The notes below the pieces were generated by a model. It did not search any database. It had not been told where the DNA came from and saw only the letters and a program-made list of their open reading frames with translations. From positions 1 to 42,361 of IMG/VR virus record IMGVR_UViG_3300036852_000749: a DNA stretch of 42,361 nt; one strand, 5' to 3'. Source of the DNA: a virus. A program made the translations under genes and the position numbers. Below, piece after piece: positions 13,903 through 23,326 of this stretch. Positions within the stretch are counted from its first letter, which is position 1; each line of letters opens with the position of its first letter.

Positions 13903-16455
13903 TTACCAGTAAATCTTTCGGTGCAGCGTGGCCACGTCACCAGCGGCAATGTAGCCATCGTCATCGGCATAAAACGCCAGCTCCGCCTTCTGAGCCGCCG
14001 ACGCCGTGCTCCAGTCCGCGCCCGTGTCATCCGAGTAGGCCCCCACGCGGTTCAGCAGGTCCGCCATGTCATCGAGCGTGACCACGACGCCAATCGTCGG
14101 CCCCAGCGTGACCGTGATCTCGTTGATCTCGAGCGCCTCGCCCGCGAACGCGCCCGCCAGATTCGGGGCCCGGTCCCGCGTGACTGTCACAAAGTCTCCG
14201 GGCACGGCCGCCACCAGCGCCAGCGCCCGCTGCGGGCTCTCGATCAGGGTCCGCACACGCTGCTTGAGCAGGGCGTAGCGATCGCACAACTCCTGCGCGT
14301 CGCCCTCGACGCGTAGAAACGTGTCGATCCGATGGCTGTCGGTCGTCTCGCGGCCGTACTGCGTGGCGGAATCGGACCGAGAGACCTCGTAATAGGAATC
14401 GGTCGCCGGATTCCAGTTCCAGCGCACGCGCACGTCCGACAATACCGACTGATGCTGCGGGGTCGCCCGCCAACCCGCGAAGTCTTCCGCGACGAGGGCC
14501 GCCACCGCCGTGCGCTTCGGATCGAACGCGCGGCAGGTCCAGCGGCCATCCGTGCCCACATACACCTGAATCAGGCCGGACTGCTCAAGTTGGCGCATAA
14601 TCTGCGACGCTGGTGCCGTCACCGTCAGATACGCCCCGACCTCGTACGGCACCGCCGTGTCGAGCGCCGCGAACGCCGCGGTCTCGATGTTGGCCAGGTC
14701 CTCGCCGCAGAGCGTCAGGATCGCCTGGGCGAACGTACCGGGATACCACGGCGCGGTGTTGCGCGCGATATCAAGGCGGAGCTCATAGCCCGCGGCCGAA
14801 AAATACGTCGCATTCGACAAACGGATGGTGCCGATCGCCTGATAGCTGACATCGGTCATGATGTTCAGCGTCGTCCGCGCGCCCGTGGTCGTGTTGATGG
14901 CATGCGCCGCGGACACAGAGATCCCAAGCGCGCCACTGTCGAAGGTATCGACGACGGCGTATTCCTCCCAGAGGCCATTCGACGCCTTGATCAGTCTCGC
15001 TGGGCAGTCGAGCATTTTGCCGAACAGGATGGGGGAGGCCTCGCCGAGCACAGCCTGTTCCACGCCCGACACACCGCCGTACGTAGACGCCGCCAGCGAG
15101 GCGATCGTGTTCCGCGGAATGCTGCGATTGAGGATGTTGGCCATCGTTTCGAGTGTCAACGTGGCCGTCAGATCCGAGACGTCGAGCGCGACGATCCGCA
15201 TCGTCCGCAACTGCGCGTAGTCCGCGAAGCCGAGCGAAGTGCCGCCGATCCGGACAATGCAGGTCTTATTCTCCCAGATCCATTTGCGCGCCAGCGTGTC
15301 GAACACCGTGTCCGCGTTGCTGATCTCCAGTTGCCCGTCGCCCCAGACGGTGGCGCCGAACATCTCGTCGGGCTTCGTGCCCTTCAGTTGCGGCAGCATG
15401 CCCGTGAGGCGTGGCTCATAGAGCGGCTGGTCCGTGAACAGCGGATCCTTCGTGGCCAGAAAGATTGTGAACCAGGCCCCGATAAACGCGAAGGCGTTCG
15501 GCGTCGTTCCGGTCGTGGTCGAGACGTAGAGCGTGTCGGTCGCCGTCTCATGGAAGTAACTGCCCAGATTCGCGTGCACGAGCGCGATGCTCGCGCGAGA
15601 CATGTAGGCCGTGCCGTTTTCCTTGACCGAGTCCAGGCGCCGATAGATCCCACCCATGACGACGGCCGTCTGCCCGTAGCGCAGCCACGGCACCTTGTAG
15701 ACCGCCCCGGTGCCGATCAGCGGCGCGCCGACCAAGGCAATCGCGACCGATGAGCTGACCGTCCACGACATCGTGGTGCTCGCGGCCCCGTCCTCACGCG
15801 AGAAGGCCACCTGATTCGCGAGGGCGCTGTCCAACAGGTTGGCGTCCTGCGTCTGTCCAGCCCCCACGGTGAGCGTCACGCCGCCGGTGGCGATGATCGC
15901 GTCGAGCACTTCCTGCGTCGCCGATGCGCTGACAATCACGGACGGCGTCGCGGTGGTCGCCGACTGCGTCACGGCCGTGCCGAACGGCGTGCTCTGGTTC
16001 ACGTTGTTCCACCACGAGCACTCCCACGCGGCGCTGACCCCACCCACCGCCGTGATGTCGATCGACACGCCCGGCACGGTCAATCCAGGCGATAGCAGAT
16101 ACCAGATTTCCGCCAGGCGCGTGCCGTTCGCCGCGCCGGCGAGCCTGGTCAGGCCGTAGGCCACCTCGTTGATCGTCGCCGTGACGCCGCTGATGCTGGT
16201 GGCGTTGGCGCCCAGGCGCACGATCAAGATCGCATCGTGATATACCGCCCCGGTGCCGTAGCTCGCATCGAGAATCTGAAAGCCGGCCGATCCAGAGAAC
16301 CCGGTTTTGCCGCCGCTGGTTTGCGCGCGCACCGGCAACGCCGTGAACGCGTCCCGCGTGAACGCTCCCAGTTGTTCCGCCGGCTGGAGCTCTGCCAGCA
16401 CAATCCGATCGCGCGCCAGATCCGCCGCCCAGGCGTCGTAGACCGCGGTCGTCAT
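13903..16455 (-). CDS. Large phage tail protein (tail tip/baseplate)
   Basis: 850 residues from ATG 16455, overlapping the upstream stop (ATGA); an ORF extension to 16551 lies within the neighbour and is rejected. Its size and place between distal-tail and fibre genes fit a tip or baseplate hub. Hallmarks are ISNADTVFDTLARKWIWENK with VRIGG and VALDVSDLTATLTLETMANI in the middle, and a C-terminal hub-like stretch (VVPGDFVTVTRDRAPNLAG type) that is common in tail attachment proteins. The N-terminal 300 residues are beta-rich. Confidence 0.65.
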   Translation of the reverse strand: MTTAVYDAWAADLARDRIVLAELQPAEQLGAFTRDAFTALPVRAQTSGGKTGFSGSAGFQILDASYGTGAVYHDAILIVRLGANATSISGVTATINEVAYGLTRLAGAANGTRLAEIWYLLSPGLTVPGVSIDITAVGGVSAAWECSWWNNVNQSTPFGTAVTQSATTATPSVIVSASATQEVLDAIIATGGVTLTVGAGQTQDANLLDSALANQVAFSREDGAASTTMSWTVSSSVAIALVGAPLIGTGAVYKVPWLRYGQTAVVMGGIYRRLDSVKENGTAYMSRASIALVHANLGSYFHETATDTLYVSTTTGTTPNAFAFIGAWFTIFLATKDPLFTDQPLYEPRLTGMLPQLKGTKPDEMFGATVWGDGQLEISNADTVFDTLARKWIWENKTCIVRIGGTSLGFADYAQLRTMRIVALDVSDLTATLTLETMANILNRSIPRNTIASLAASTYGGVSGVEQAVLGEASPILFGKMLDCPARLIKASNGLWEEYAVVDTFDSGALGISVSAAHAINTTTGARTTLNIMTDVSYQAIGTIRLSNATYFSAAGYELRLDIARNTAPWYPGTFAQAILTLCGEDLANIETAAFAALDTAVPYEVGAYLTVTAPASQIMRQLEQSGLIQVYVGTDGRWTCRAFDPKRTAVAALVAEDFAGWRATPQHQSVLSDVRVRWNWNPATDSYYEVSRSDSATQYGRETTDSHRIDTFLRVEGDAQELCDRYALLKQRVRTLIESPQRALALVAAVPGDFVTVTRDRAPNLAGAFAGEALEINEITVTLGPTIGVVVTLDDMADLLNRVGAYSDDTGADWSTASAAQKAELAFYADDDGYIAAGDVATLHRKIYW

Positions 16456-17195
16456 CGCATCTCCCGCAGGGCTATGGCAGCCGACCAGAGGTCCGCGGTC
16501 TTGGGCATGTGCGCGATCCGCAGTCCAGATTCGAACCGGCCAAAGATGCACCGGTCCATACTGGCGTGATCGAGCGCGAAGAAGAACGGCTGGTACGTGC
16601 CGACCGCGTCGTCCATCACAATGAATGCATCACGGTCAGCCGCCGCCAGGGGCGCAAACACCCCGGCGACGGAGTAGAACCGCGAGCGCCGCTGCGCGAA
16701 CTCCTGCCCATCCACAGAGGCGACATGCTCGGTGGGATCCGGCCGATCGAGCAGGACGCCAGGCTGGATCTGCTGGACGGGCTGAAAATACCCGCCGCAC
16801 CGCACGACGCCGATCTCCACGTAGGCGCTCACCGCCCCACTATTCACGAACAGAATCCGGACCTTCGTCGTCGCCTGACTCACCCAGAGCATGCCGACGC
16901 CAGTGAGCGCGGAGAACGTGAACGTGCCGAGGTCAACCCACGCCGCGCCAGTCCAGTACTGCGCCTTGACCGTGCCGCCGGCGTGGGCGGTGACGTTCAC
17001 CAGCGCCACGAACTGAATAGTCTTGGAGCCGCCGAGGTCAAGGTCGTAGTTCTGATTGCCGGTCGTCGTCGAGGACCGCCACCGCTTCCACCGCGCGTCG
17101 TTCTGCGCGTTCTCTTTCGGATAGCCGACCGCGTCGGCCGACGTCGTCGGCGTCGCAGTCTTCGCGTAATCGGTGTACGCAAAACGCTGACTCAC
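16452..17195 (-). CDS. Distal tail-like protein
   Basis: 247 residues. An N-terminal jelly-roll-like region (QNYDLDLGGSKTIQFVALVN, TKVRILFVNSGAVSAYVEIG) resembles a galactose-binding sandwich. The C-terminal region (RRSRFYSVAGVFAPLAAADR then QPFFFALD) resembles tail proteins that follow the tape measure. Overlaps the tape-measure stop by 4 bp (ATGA). Confidence 0.6.
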   Translation of the reverse strand: MSQRFAYTDYAKTATPTTSADAVGYPKENAQNDARWKRWRSSTTTGNQNYDLDLGGSKTIQFVALVNVTAHAGGTVKAQYWTGAAWVDLGTFTFSALTGVGMLWVSQATTKVRILFVNSGAVSAYVEIGVVRCGGYFQPVQQIQPGVLLDRPDPTEHVASVDGQEFAQRRSRFYSVAGVFAPLAAADRDAFIVMDDAVGTYQPFFFALDHASMDRCIFGRFESGLRIAHMPKTADLWSAAIALREMR

Positions 17196-20134
17196 GAGAC
17201 CCTCGACTTGACATTACGGGTCCCGACGCGCCAGCGTCCGGAGTCCAGGTTGCGCTGCCCCACGCGCTCGACCCGCTCGTCAATCACCCGTCCGTCGAGC
17301 ACCGTCTGGTGATGAATGACGATGTCACCGCCCCCACCGCCGCTAATCTGCCCAGACAGGGCCGCGGCGACCTGCCCCGCGAATTCCCCGACGCCAGATT
17401 CCGGCACGACCGCCTCACGGCCATGAAGGTTCGTCGGCGTCACCCGGCCAAAGTCGCGGTAATCGAGCCGCGGAGTGCCGAAGGCGTAACCGGAATTCGC
17501 CGGCTCCGGTTCTTCTGCGCCCGTCGGCAGACCATCGAGATCCACCTTCACGCGGACGTGGAACTCACGTCTCGAGAGGGCTTCGTCGATGATGCGGCCA
17601 GCCTCGTCGGCCGCGGCCGCCGCCGTGCCGGTCGTCGCGTTGATGGCATCCTGCGCAGCGTTCCGCTCGGCCTCGATCGCCGCAATGCGGGCGCGCGTGG
17701 CCCGCTCGACGTCGCCCATGACCTCCTCGGGCGCCTCGTCTTTGATCGACTCAAACAACCCATGCAGCTCGTCGTCCATCTTCTTGATGGCGTCGAGCGC
17801 CTGCTGGTTCGTGATGGCGTTCACGTCGCCGGTGGCGATGAGGGCCGCGCGCTGCGCCTCCTGAGACTTCTCCCAGGCTTCGGCCACCGCGTCGGCTGAG
17901 AACTTCCCGGAGTCCCGCATGTACTCGTACACCCGCCGGGCGGTATCGGCCGTCTTCTGCAGTTCGTCGGTGGACTTGAACCCGGCGGCCGCGATCGCGT
18001 CCATCAGCTCCTGGTTCGCGCCGAGCGCCTTTTTGATTTCGTCGATGACAGCCTGCGCGCCTTTCTTGTCCCCCTTCTTGACGCCCTGGGTCAGCTTGAT
18101 CCACATCCGCTCGCCGGCATCACCCAGCGCATTGAGCTGCACATGGAGTGTGTCGAACCCGCCCATGCTCTTCGCGAATTCCTCGACGGCCAGGCGGCCG
18201 GCGCCCTTGAACATGTCGACGAGCTTGCCGATGAGCGGGCCGGCCAAAGAGCCGATCGCCTCGCCGATGGGTCCGCCGAACTTGCCGAGCGCTTTAAATC
18301 CGGCACCAATGGACTTCCCGAGCGTGCCACCGAGCATGGAGCCAAGTCCCTGCATCGCTCCGCCCAGACCGCCGCCACCCGTGAACGCACCAACAACCAT
18401 CTGCGGGACCTGCTGGAGTGACGTAAACACGTTGTCCTTAATCGTGTCAGCCCACGTCTTCGAGACGTCAATGGCTTTCCCGACGATGGGCAGATATTTC
18501 CGGACGTTCTCGATCGCCGTCGGCCAACCCTTCGTCGTCTGGTTGATCAGATCAAGGTCCCCGGTGCTTACCGTTGCCTGTTCACCGAGGTCCTTCAGCG
18601 CGTCACCGAGACCCTGCACCAGTGGAATTGACTTTCGGATCGCGATTTCACTCAAATCGAGCGTTGCGAAATAGACAGCATGGATGTCGGCAGGAACCTG
18701 CTTACCAAGGGCCTTATATACGGCCATTGCGTCAAGCATAGTTTTGTTGACAGCGTCCTGCTGCTCACGAGTCATTTTGGCGAGTGGGACACCTTCGTGC
18801 ATTGCCGCAGAGACGCGCTTCAGTGCGTCGGCCGCCGCGTTAATGGCTGTCGTGCCCTTCATTTGATCCACGGCCGCTCGAAACGCCTCGGCATGCTGGC
18901 GCGCCTTCTCACTCGCTTTATCAAGCACCTGACGCTGTTCGTCGAGCGTCTTGTTGACTCGCTCCATCTCCTCGTCTGTCAGCCGGATCTGCCGAACTCC
19001 TTCCGGCGTGAAGATGGCCGGCGGCTTGACCGCGGCGGCCTTCACGGCGCGTAGGCCGTAGTTATCAAGGTCGTCGTTCATCCGCTGGAAGAGCGTATTA
19101 ATCTCAGCGACCCGGGACGTGACGGCGTTCCCGATCTTCGTCCACGCCGACTGCGCGATCTCCGTGAGCGTCCGGGTATGCTCGCCCAACTCGGCCGTCT
19201 TCCGCCTGGCCGCTTCCATCGCCGCCGCATAGAACGCCGTCTTCTTTTCAGCGTCGCTCAGCGCCTCGACAGCCTTTCCGAGCTTGGCCGCGTACGTCTC
19301 GTTCGCCTCGCCAACCTTCACCGAGAGTCCAAGGTTGTCGAGAATCATCGGAGATGAGCGCCCAAGCGCGGTGATCAGGTCATCGAGCGATTTCGTCGCG
19401 TCCTGGCCCATAGCCCTACCGAGCGTGGTGGCCGCCTTCGCGAGCTCTCCCATCGACTGGGCTGTCACCGGCAACCCAAGGAGCATCGCCTTATTGGCGC
19501 TCTGCATCAGGTCGAGGTTCGAGACCATTCCCTGCGTGGCGGCCCGCATATTGGCCAGCATCTCAGCGCCGTTCTGTTTCAGCCCAGATGTGAGCCGATC
19601 AAACGACTGTTGAATAGCAGGCAGCTTCACACCCTGCGCCGCGAAGTCCATCAGGCTTGACGTGAGGGACGAGATCGCACTAGCTGCCAAGTTCGCCAAC
19701 GTGAACTGGCCGAAGGTGCTTTTGAGAAGACCGGCCGCCTTATCGGCGAGACTCAGCGGTGGCTCAAGCTTCTGGGTCGCGCTCGCCAGGGCGTGCAGAT
19801 CGGCCGGTGCCTTCTCGCCCAACAGGCGGTACTTCGCGATCGCCTCGGTAACCACGGCGTTGACACGCGCTTGCTCGGCCGCGGTCAGCGCAGAGGCACC
19901 ACCGACACCCCTCACGGCCTGGGCGTATTCCGCCGCATCTCGAATCACTTTATCGCCGGAGAACGATTCGAACAGGGAGTTGAGCCGGGCGCGGTGCCCG
20001 GCGAGCGTGTCGAACGACTTCCCAATATTCCCGGACGCAGCTCGGACGGCCTGTTCCGCCTGCTTGATCGCAGGCGTCATCTCATCCTTCACCTTCAGGA
20101 TGGCCCAGAGTGCGCCGAGAAATCCGGTCCCCAT
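17192..20134 (-). CDS. Tail tape measure protein
   Basis: 980 residues, the largest gene in the tail module, placed after the G/GT chaperone genes. It begins with a helical region (EMTPAIKQAEQAVRAASGNI) and has long helical stretches. A Gly/Ala-rich hydrophobic region at about residues 580-650 (GGLGGAMQGLGSMLGGTLGK) could enter the host membrane. The C-terminus ends with VGQRNLDSGRWRVG and a basic tail. Its length sets the tail length (siphovirus). Confidence 0.9.
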   Translation of the reverse strand: MGTGFLGALWAILKVKDEMTPAIKQAEQAVRAASGNIGKSFDTLAGHRARLNSLFESFSGDKVIRDAAEYAQAVRGVGGASALTAAEQARVNAVVTEAIAKYRLLGEKAPADLHALASATQKLEPPLSLADKAAGLLKSTFGQFTLANLAASAISSLTSSLMDFAAQGVKLPAIQQSFDRLTSGLKQNGAEMLANMRAATQGMVSNLDLMQSANKAMLLGLPVTAQSMGELAKAATTLGRAMGQDATKSLDDLITALGRSSPMILDNLGLSVKVGEANETYAAKLGKAVEALSDAEKKTAFYAAAMEAARRKTAELGEHTRTLTEIAQSAWTKIGNAVTSRVAEINTLFQRMNDDLDNYGLRAVKAAAVKPPAIFTPEGVRQIRLTDEEMERVNKTLDEQRQVLDKASEKARQHAEAFRAAVDQMKGTTAINAAADALKRVSAAMHEGVPLAKMTREQQDAVNKTMLDAMAVYKALGKQVPADIHAVYFATLDLSEIAIRKSIPLVQGLGDALKDLGEQATVSTGDLDLINQTTKGWPTAIENVRKYLPIVGKAIDVSKTWADTIKDNVFTSLQQVPQMVVGAFTGGGGLGGAMQGLGSMLGGTLGKSIGAGFKALGKFGGPIGEAIGSLAGPLIGKLVDMFKGAGRLAVEEFAKSMGGFDTLHVQLNALGDAGERMWIKLTQGVKKGDKKGAQAVIDEIKKALGANQELMDAIAAAGFKSTDELQKTADTARRVYEYMRDSGKFSADAVAEAWEKSQEAQRAALIATGDVNAITNQQALDAIKKMDDELHGLFESIKDEAPEEVMGDVERATRARIAAIEAERNAAQDAINATTGTAAAAADEAGRIIDEALSRREFHVRVKVDLDGLPTGAEEPEPANSGYAFGTPRLDYRDFGRVTPTNLHGREAVVPESGVGEFAGQVAAALSGQISGGGGGDIVIHHQTVLDGRVIDERVERVGQRNLDSGRWRVGTRNVKSRVS

Positions 20135-20449
20135 TTACGTCTCTAATGCCTCTGCGTTCCAACCCTCTTCGACCAACGCGGCTTCGATCTCCCGGACCAA
20201 CCGCGTCATCCGGTCGTCACGCATGGCCTTCGGGTCATGCACGCACGCGTAGTCGTAATCGCGTTTCGCGGCGGCATACCCTCGGAGCTCCAGCACGTCC
20301 TCCAGCACGCCCGCCGGCGCGTGCTGGATCTCCGCGATCGCCGCCGATGGCAAGCAGGTGAACGCCTCACACACGATCGCGACGAACCACTCCGGCGGCG
20401 CGTACGCGTTAGCAGCTCCATCAAGGAATTGATGAAACTGCTTCAGACG
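20135..20449 (-). CDS. Tail assembly chaperone GT, -1 frame extension
   Basis: The -1 frame relative to the G gene, entered at the slippery site 20449-20455. The extension begins RLKQFHQFLDGAANAYAPPE and runs 104 residues through RGYAAAKRDYDYACVHDP to NAEALET. A free-standing start at GTG 20374 is possible but less likely, since sense continues upstream to the slip site. The fusion GT protein is expected to help assemble the tail around the tape measure. The tape-measure ATG follows directly. Confidence 0.8.
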   Translation of the reverse strand, partial: RLKQFHQFLDGAANAYAPPEWFVAIVCEAFTCLPSAAIAEIQHAPAGVLEDVLELRGYAAAKRDYDYACVHDPKAMRDDRMTRLVREIEAALVEEGWNAEALET

Positions 20450-20838
20450 TTTTTTGCTTCAGCCGCCGTGCGTCGACGCGAGAACTCGAAGATTTGCTCC
20501 GCTGCGAAGGCCGCGGTGTCCTCGTCGAGCAAAGACAGCGATTCGGCCACCGGCACCGGATAACTCCACGCCGACACACCATCGGCGAGCAACATGTCCC
20601 GGTCGTAGTTGTTGACGTTCGCCGCCTGGGCGTCCTCGATCCGCTTCACCGTGGCGGTATCGCCCTCGCGCAGGGCCTTCACGAGCTCGGCGCCAATCTC
20701 CCGCATCAGCGCAATGCCGTCGCTCATTTTCCTCTTCGCCGCGGCACCCAACTGTGAGCCCGAGAGCTTGCGAATCGTGATGGACTCGCCGGGTTCGTGC
20801 GGCAGCTCAACGGTCTTCGTGATGTTCGTAACAATCAT
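20443..20838 (-). CDS. Tail assembly chaperone G
   Basis: 131 residues from ATG 20838 (GAGGA just upstream), ending at TGA 20443. The middle (LMREIGAELVKALREGDTAT, then SLSLLDEDTAAFAAEQIFEF) is helical as in G-type chaperones. Located between tail-tube genes and the tape measure, as in lambda. The last sense codons contain the slip site, so some ribosomes produce the longer GT protein. Confidence 0.8.
   Translation of the reverse strand: MIVTNITKTVELPHEPGESITIRKLSGSQLGAAAKRKMSDGIALMREIGAELVKALREGDTATVKRIEDAQAANVNNYDRDMLLADGVSAWSYPVPVAESLSLLDEDTAAFAAEQIFEFSRRRTAAEAKNV
20449..20455 (-). promoter_or_regulatory. Programmed -1 frameshift slippery site
   Basis: Minus-strand A AAA AAC in the X XXY YYZ phase of the G frame, one codon before the G stop. 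Slippage back by one base joins G to the GT frame without meeting a stop. An obvious downstream stem was not resolved by eye. Confidence 0.85.
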
Positions 20839-20946
20839 GGTTCCTCGCTGGGACAGATACAGGTGATAGCGATCGCGACGGAGACGGGCGCGCCGCCGGC
20901 GGAGCTCACGGTCCTTCCGGCGGCGCGCCCGCACTTCCAGGCCTCT

Positions 20947-21372
20947 CTACGTTTCCGTGACGGCGCCGCTCGGCAGCAGCGTCACGTTGTACTGGTGCAA
21001 CTTGCCGACGTCGGGCAGCTTCTCGTAGTCCTGGATGAACATCTCCACCGAGGACGTCTTCGTGCCGCCCCACGTGATCTTCAGCGTGCGCGTGCCGCCG
21101 CCGGTCGTCGCGACGTTGCCGATGTCGTCGAAGAGCGCGTCGGGCGCCGGCGAGGCCGCGTCGTCGTAGAAGCCACCAAGGACGATCGGCTCCGTGTCCT
21201 TCATGCCGGCATACAGGCGCTCGACCACCGACTTGCCGTAGGCGGTCGACTCCTCGAACAGGCCCTTCTTCTTCAGGCTGCCGCAGCGCAGGACGTACGG
21301 CGTGATGACCTGCAGGGCCAGGGCGGCGTTGTCGAACTCGATGATGAGGTTCGAACTGTTGTACTTGGACAC
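20947..21372 (-). CDS. Tail tube (major tail) protein, copy A
   Basis: 141 residues from ATG 21372. Shares landmarks with the next gene: GGFYDDAA...DALFDD, and the C-terminal LPDVGKLHQYN. These, with the position before the chaperones, indicate a small tail-tube protein. Beta-rich, no signal. The two related genes lie 48 bp apart. Confidence 0.65.
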   Translation of the reverse strand: MSKYNSSNLIIEFDNAALALQVITPYVLRCGSLKKKGLFEESTAYGKSVVERLYAGMKDTEPIVLGGFYDDAASPAPDALFDDIGNVATTGGGTRTLKITWGGTKTSSVEMFIQDYEKLPDVGKLHQYNVTLLPSGAVTET

Positions 21373-21419
21373 TCGCGTGCTCCTTCTGCGCGGTCACAGG
21401 GGCCGCGCGCCCCTGCGGT

Positions 21420-22160
21420 TTAGGCCCGGACGAACCCGACGAGGAACCTGGCGCTCTGCCCTGACCCTGCGCCGCCCCAGCTCCACGAGCTCGCCAGGTA
21501 CCGGTTGACGGTGCCGGTGACGGTCTTCCGCTCGGACGCCGGCGCCACCGTCACCGCGGTAAACGTGACGAGGTCCGCGTACGTGATGTCGTCCGCGCTG
21601 TGGCGTACCTTGGCGACAAAGTTTGTGAACCCGCCGAGCACCGACGTCTCCACCTGGAGATACCCGGCGCCGCCGTTCGCGCTCGAGGCCGCGTTGTCAA
21701 CCGACTCCGCGCCTTCCGTATTCGTCGCGGTCGTCTCCGTGCGATGCGGGTGGAGGATGACGCCCTTCTCGGCCAGGCCTGACCCCTGATAGGCGCCGTT
21801 GGCCTTGTGCAGCTTGCCGACGTCAGTCACGCGCTCGTATTCGACGTCGAGCGGCGCCGAGAAGCCGTCGAACTTTAGACCGGCCACGTTGCCGTTGATG
21901 CCCAGGCAGACGACCGGCGTGGTGCCCTGCGCGGCCACCAGCGCGTCGTTGATGGCGTCGGCCGCATCGTCGAAGAAGCCGTCCTGCGTCAGCTCGAAGT
22001 CGGAGAGACCGCCAAACGCGCGGGTGACGGCACCCACGCCCAAGGGGGTCGTCTCTTCGAAGCCCCCCTTCCTCTTGACGTCGATCTTCGTGCGCGTGCC
22101 GAGCACGCTCCGGCCACCGATCAGGAAGAACCCGACGTCCGCAGAGCTACGCTTGGCCAT
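21420..22160 (-). CDS. Tail tube-like protein, copy B
   Basis: 246 residues from ATG 22160 (GGAGG 6 bp before it). Contains DGFFDDAADAINDAL and VTDVGKLHKANGAYQGS, matching the pattern of copy A, plus a C-terminal extra domain (VETSVLGGFTNFVAKVRHSA, TVTGTVNRYLASSWSWGG) that may be exposed on the tail surface. Probably arose by tandem duplication with divergence. First 14 bp overlap the end of the upstream small gene. Confidence 0.65.
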   Translation of the reverse strand: MAKRSSADVGFFLIGGRSVLGTRTKIDVKRKGGFEETTPLGVGAVTRAFGGLSDFELTQDGFFDDAADAINDALVAAQGTTPVVCLGINGNVAGLKFDGFSAPLDVEYERVTDVGKLHKANGAYQGSGLAEKGVILHPHRTETTATNTEGAESVDNAASSANGGAGYLQVETSVLGGFTNFVAKVRHSADDITYADLVTFTAVTVAPASERKTVTGTVNRYLASSWSWGGAGSGQSARFLVGFVRA

Positions 22161-22350
22161 CGGCATCCTCCGGCGCATCCGCGCGCACGATCAGCCCTTC
22201 CTCGAGCAGCCAGGCCAGGCTCGCGGCCGGCACGCGGACGCAGACCTCGCCTGGCGCCGCCAGCGTCCGGTCCTCCCGGTCGCTGAGCCGCACCCTCGCG
22301 ATGTAGTCCGCGGGGCTGAGTGCAGACGTCTGCACACCTTTCCTCGTCAT
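22147..22350 (-). CDS. Small hypothetical protein with VQTSA
   Basis: 67 residues from ATG 22350, overlapping the upstream stop by ATGA. Residues 6-10 (VQTSA) come from the repeated palindrome. The rest (IARVRLSDREDRTLAAPGEV, SLAWLLEEGLIVRADAPEDA) suits a small winged or barrel domain with an acidic tail. Position fits a head-tail joining or tail terminator helper; unproven. Confidence 0.5.
   Translation of the reverse strand: MTRKGVQTSALSPADYIARVRLSDREDRTLAAPGEVCVRVPAASLAWLLEEGLIVRADAPEDADGQA
22320..22335. repeat. 16-bp palindrome, copy 2
   Basis: Exact GTGCAGACGTCTGCAC, 13 bp inside the start of the 22147-22350 gene, read in frame as VQTSA. Confidence 0.95.
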
Positions 22351-22523
22351 GGCTGCTCCTCGTGGCCACACCGCAGACAGACGGTTGGCCCATGCATCAT
22401 GAATCCGCTGACCGGCACCTGGTCGGTCGCCGGCGCGCCGCAGTTCGGGCAGCGTCCGGGCTTCACCGCCGGCCGCGGGGCCGGCGCGTCGGTCAGCACA
22501 ATGCGGGGACCTTCGTCGCTCAT
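22347..22523 (-). CDS. Mini zinc-ribbon protein
   Basis: 58 residues from ATG 22523, overlapping the upstream stop (ATGA) and the downstream ATG (ATGA). CPNCGAP and CLRCGHEEQP form a four-Cys zinc ribbon at the C-terminal half, after a Pro/Ala-rich N-terminus. Confidence 0.6.
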   Translation of the reverse strand: MSDEGPRIVLTDAPAPRPAVKPGRCPNCGAPATDQVPVSGFMMHGPTVCLRCGHEEQP

Positions 22524-22903
22524 TTGATCAGCCGGCGCGCCAGGCGCTGGCCAAGAAACTGGCGCGACTCGTCGAGCACGCTGCTCATATAGCGCATCTG
22601 CCCGCCGTGATCGTGGTGAAAGAACTTCTCGTGCTGCGCGACGGCGTATGGCGTATCGAACGAGATCGCGACCGACACACCCCCGACCTCGATCTCCGCG
22701 TCGTGGACCCGGCCGGTCGACTGCAGGGTGCCCTCGGCGACCGGCACACGGGACAGCATCTCGCCGAGCTCGATCTCGGCTTCGGCCTCGAGCGCCGCGG
22801 CCGATCGCTGCGGCTGCTGAAAGCTGATGTCTCGCAGCCTGGCGAGAATCTCCGCCTCGCCCAGCACGCCGACGTCCATGCCGCCGTAGGACCGCATGGC
22901 CAT
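22520..22903 (-). CDS. HK97 gp10-like tail component
   Basis: 127 residues. Helix-rich start (AEILARLRDISFQQPQRSAA), middle VPVAEGTLQSTGRVHDAEIE, then ISFDTPYAVAQHEKFFHHDH and RYMSSVLDESRQFLG. This pattern and the gene order (connector, closure, gp10, completion) match HK97 gp10-family minor tail proteins. Start ATG 22903 follows the upstream stop directly. Confidence 0.7.
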   Translation of the reverse strand: MAMRSYGGMDVGVLGEAEILARLRDISFQQPQRSAAALEAEAEIELGEMLSRVPVAEGTLQSTGRVHDAEIEVGGVSVAISFDTPYAVAQHEKFFHHDHGGQMRYMSSVLDESRQFLGQRLARRLIK

Positions 22904-23326
22904 CTACGCTTCCTCCGCCTGCCACCGGAACCGGCCGCGCAGATGCTTGGTTCGCACGCCGCCGATAATTTCGTCGGGCATCGGCTGTGCACCCAGGTAC
23001 TCGAGGAGCAGCGTCGTGAACCCAGTCACTGCCGGCAGCGTCTCCTGCAGGAGGTCCACCGCCTTCGCGAGAATCCCCTGCGCCTGCGACATCCCGTCAA
23101 ACTGGCTAAACACGCTGACCAGGAGCTCGCAATCCTTGCCGCCCTTGCCGAAGGTGTTCATCGGCTCCTCGCGCACCAGGAGCCACGTGAACGGGGCGAC
23201 GGTGCCCTGCGGAACCGCGTCATACACGCCCCCGGTCGAGAGCGCGGTGTACGCCGCGACGTTCAGGACCGCGTAGGCGGCCGCGGCGACCGGCGAGAGC
23301 GCGCTCTTCGTGCCCACGCGACTCAT
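22904..23326 (-). CDS. Tail completion/terminator protein (DUF3168-like)
   Basis: 140 residues. Sequence such as AAYAVLNVAAYTALSTGGVY, PFTWLLVREEPMNTFG and CELLVSVFSQFDGMSQAQGI resembles the tail-terminator family that caps the tail before joining the head. ATGA overlap with the upstream closure protein. Confidence 0.65.
   Translation of the reverse strand: MSRVGTKSALSPVAAAAYAVLNVAAYTALSTGGVYDAVPQGTVAPFTWLLVREEPMNTFGKGGKDCELLVSVFSQFDGMSQAQGILAKAVDLLQETLPAVTGFTTLLLEYLGAQPMPDEIIGGVRTKHLRGRFRWQAEEA

Noticed and set aside
14332-15753. Long plus-strand ORF of 473 codons
   Set aside because: Antisense to the large tail gene; Arg-rich composition with no recognisable domain.
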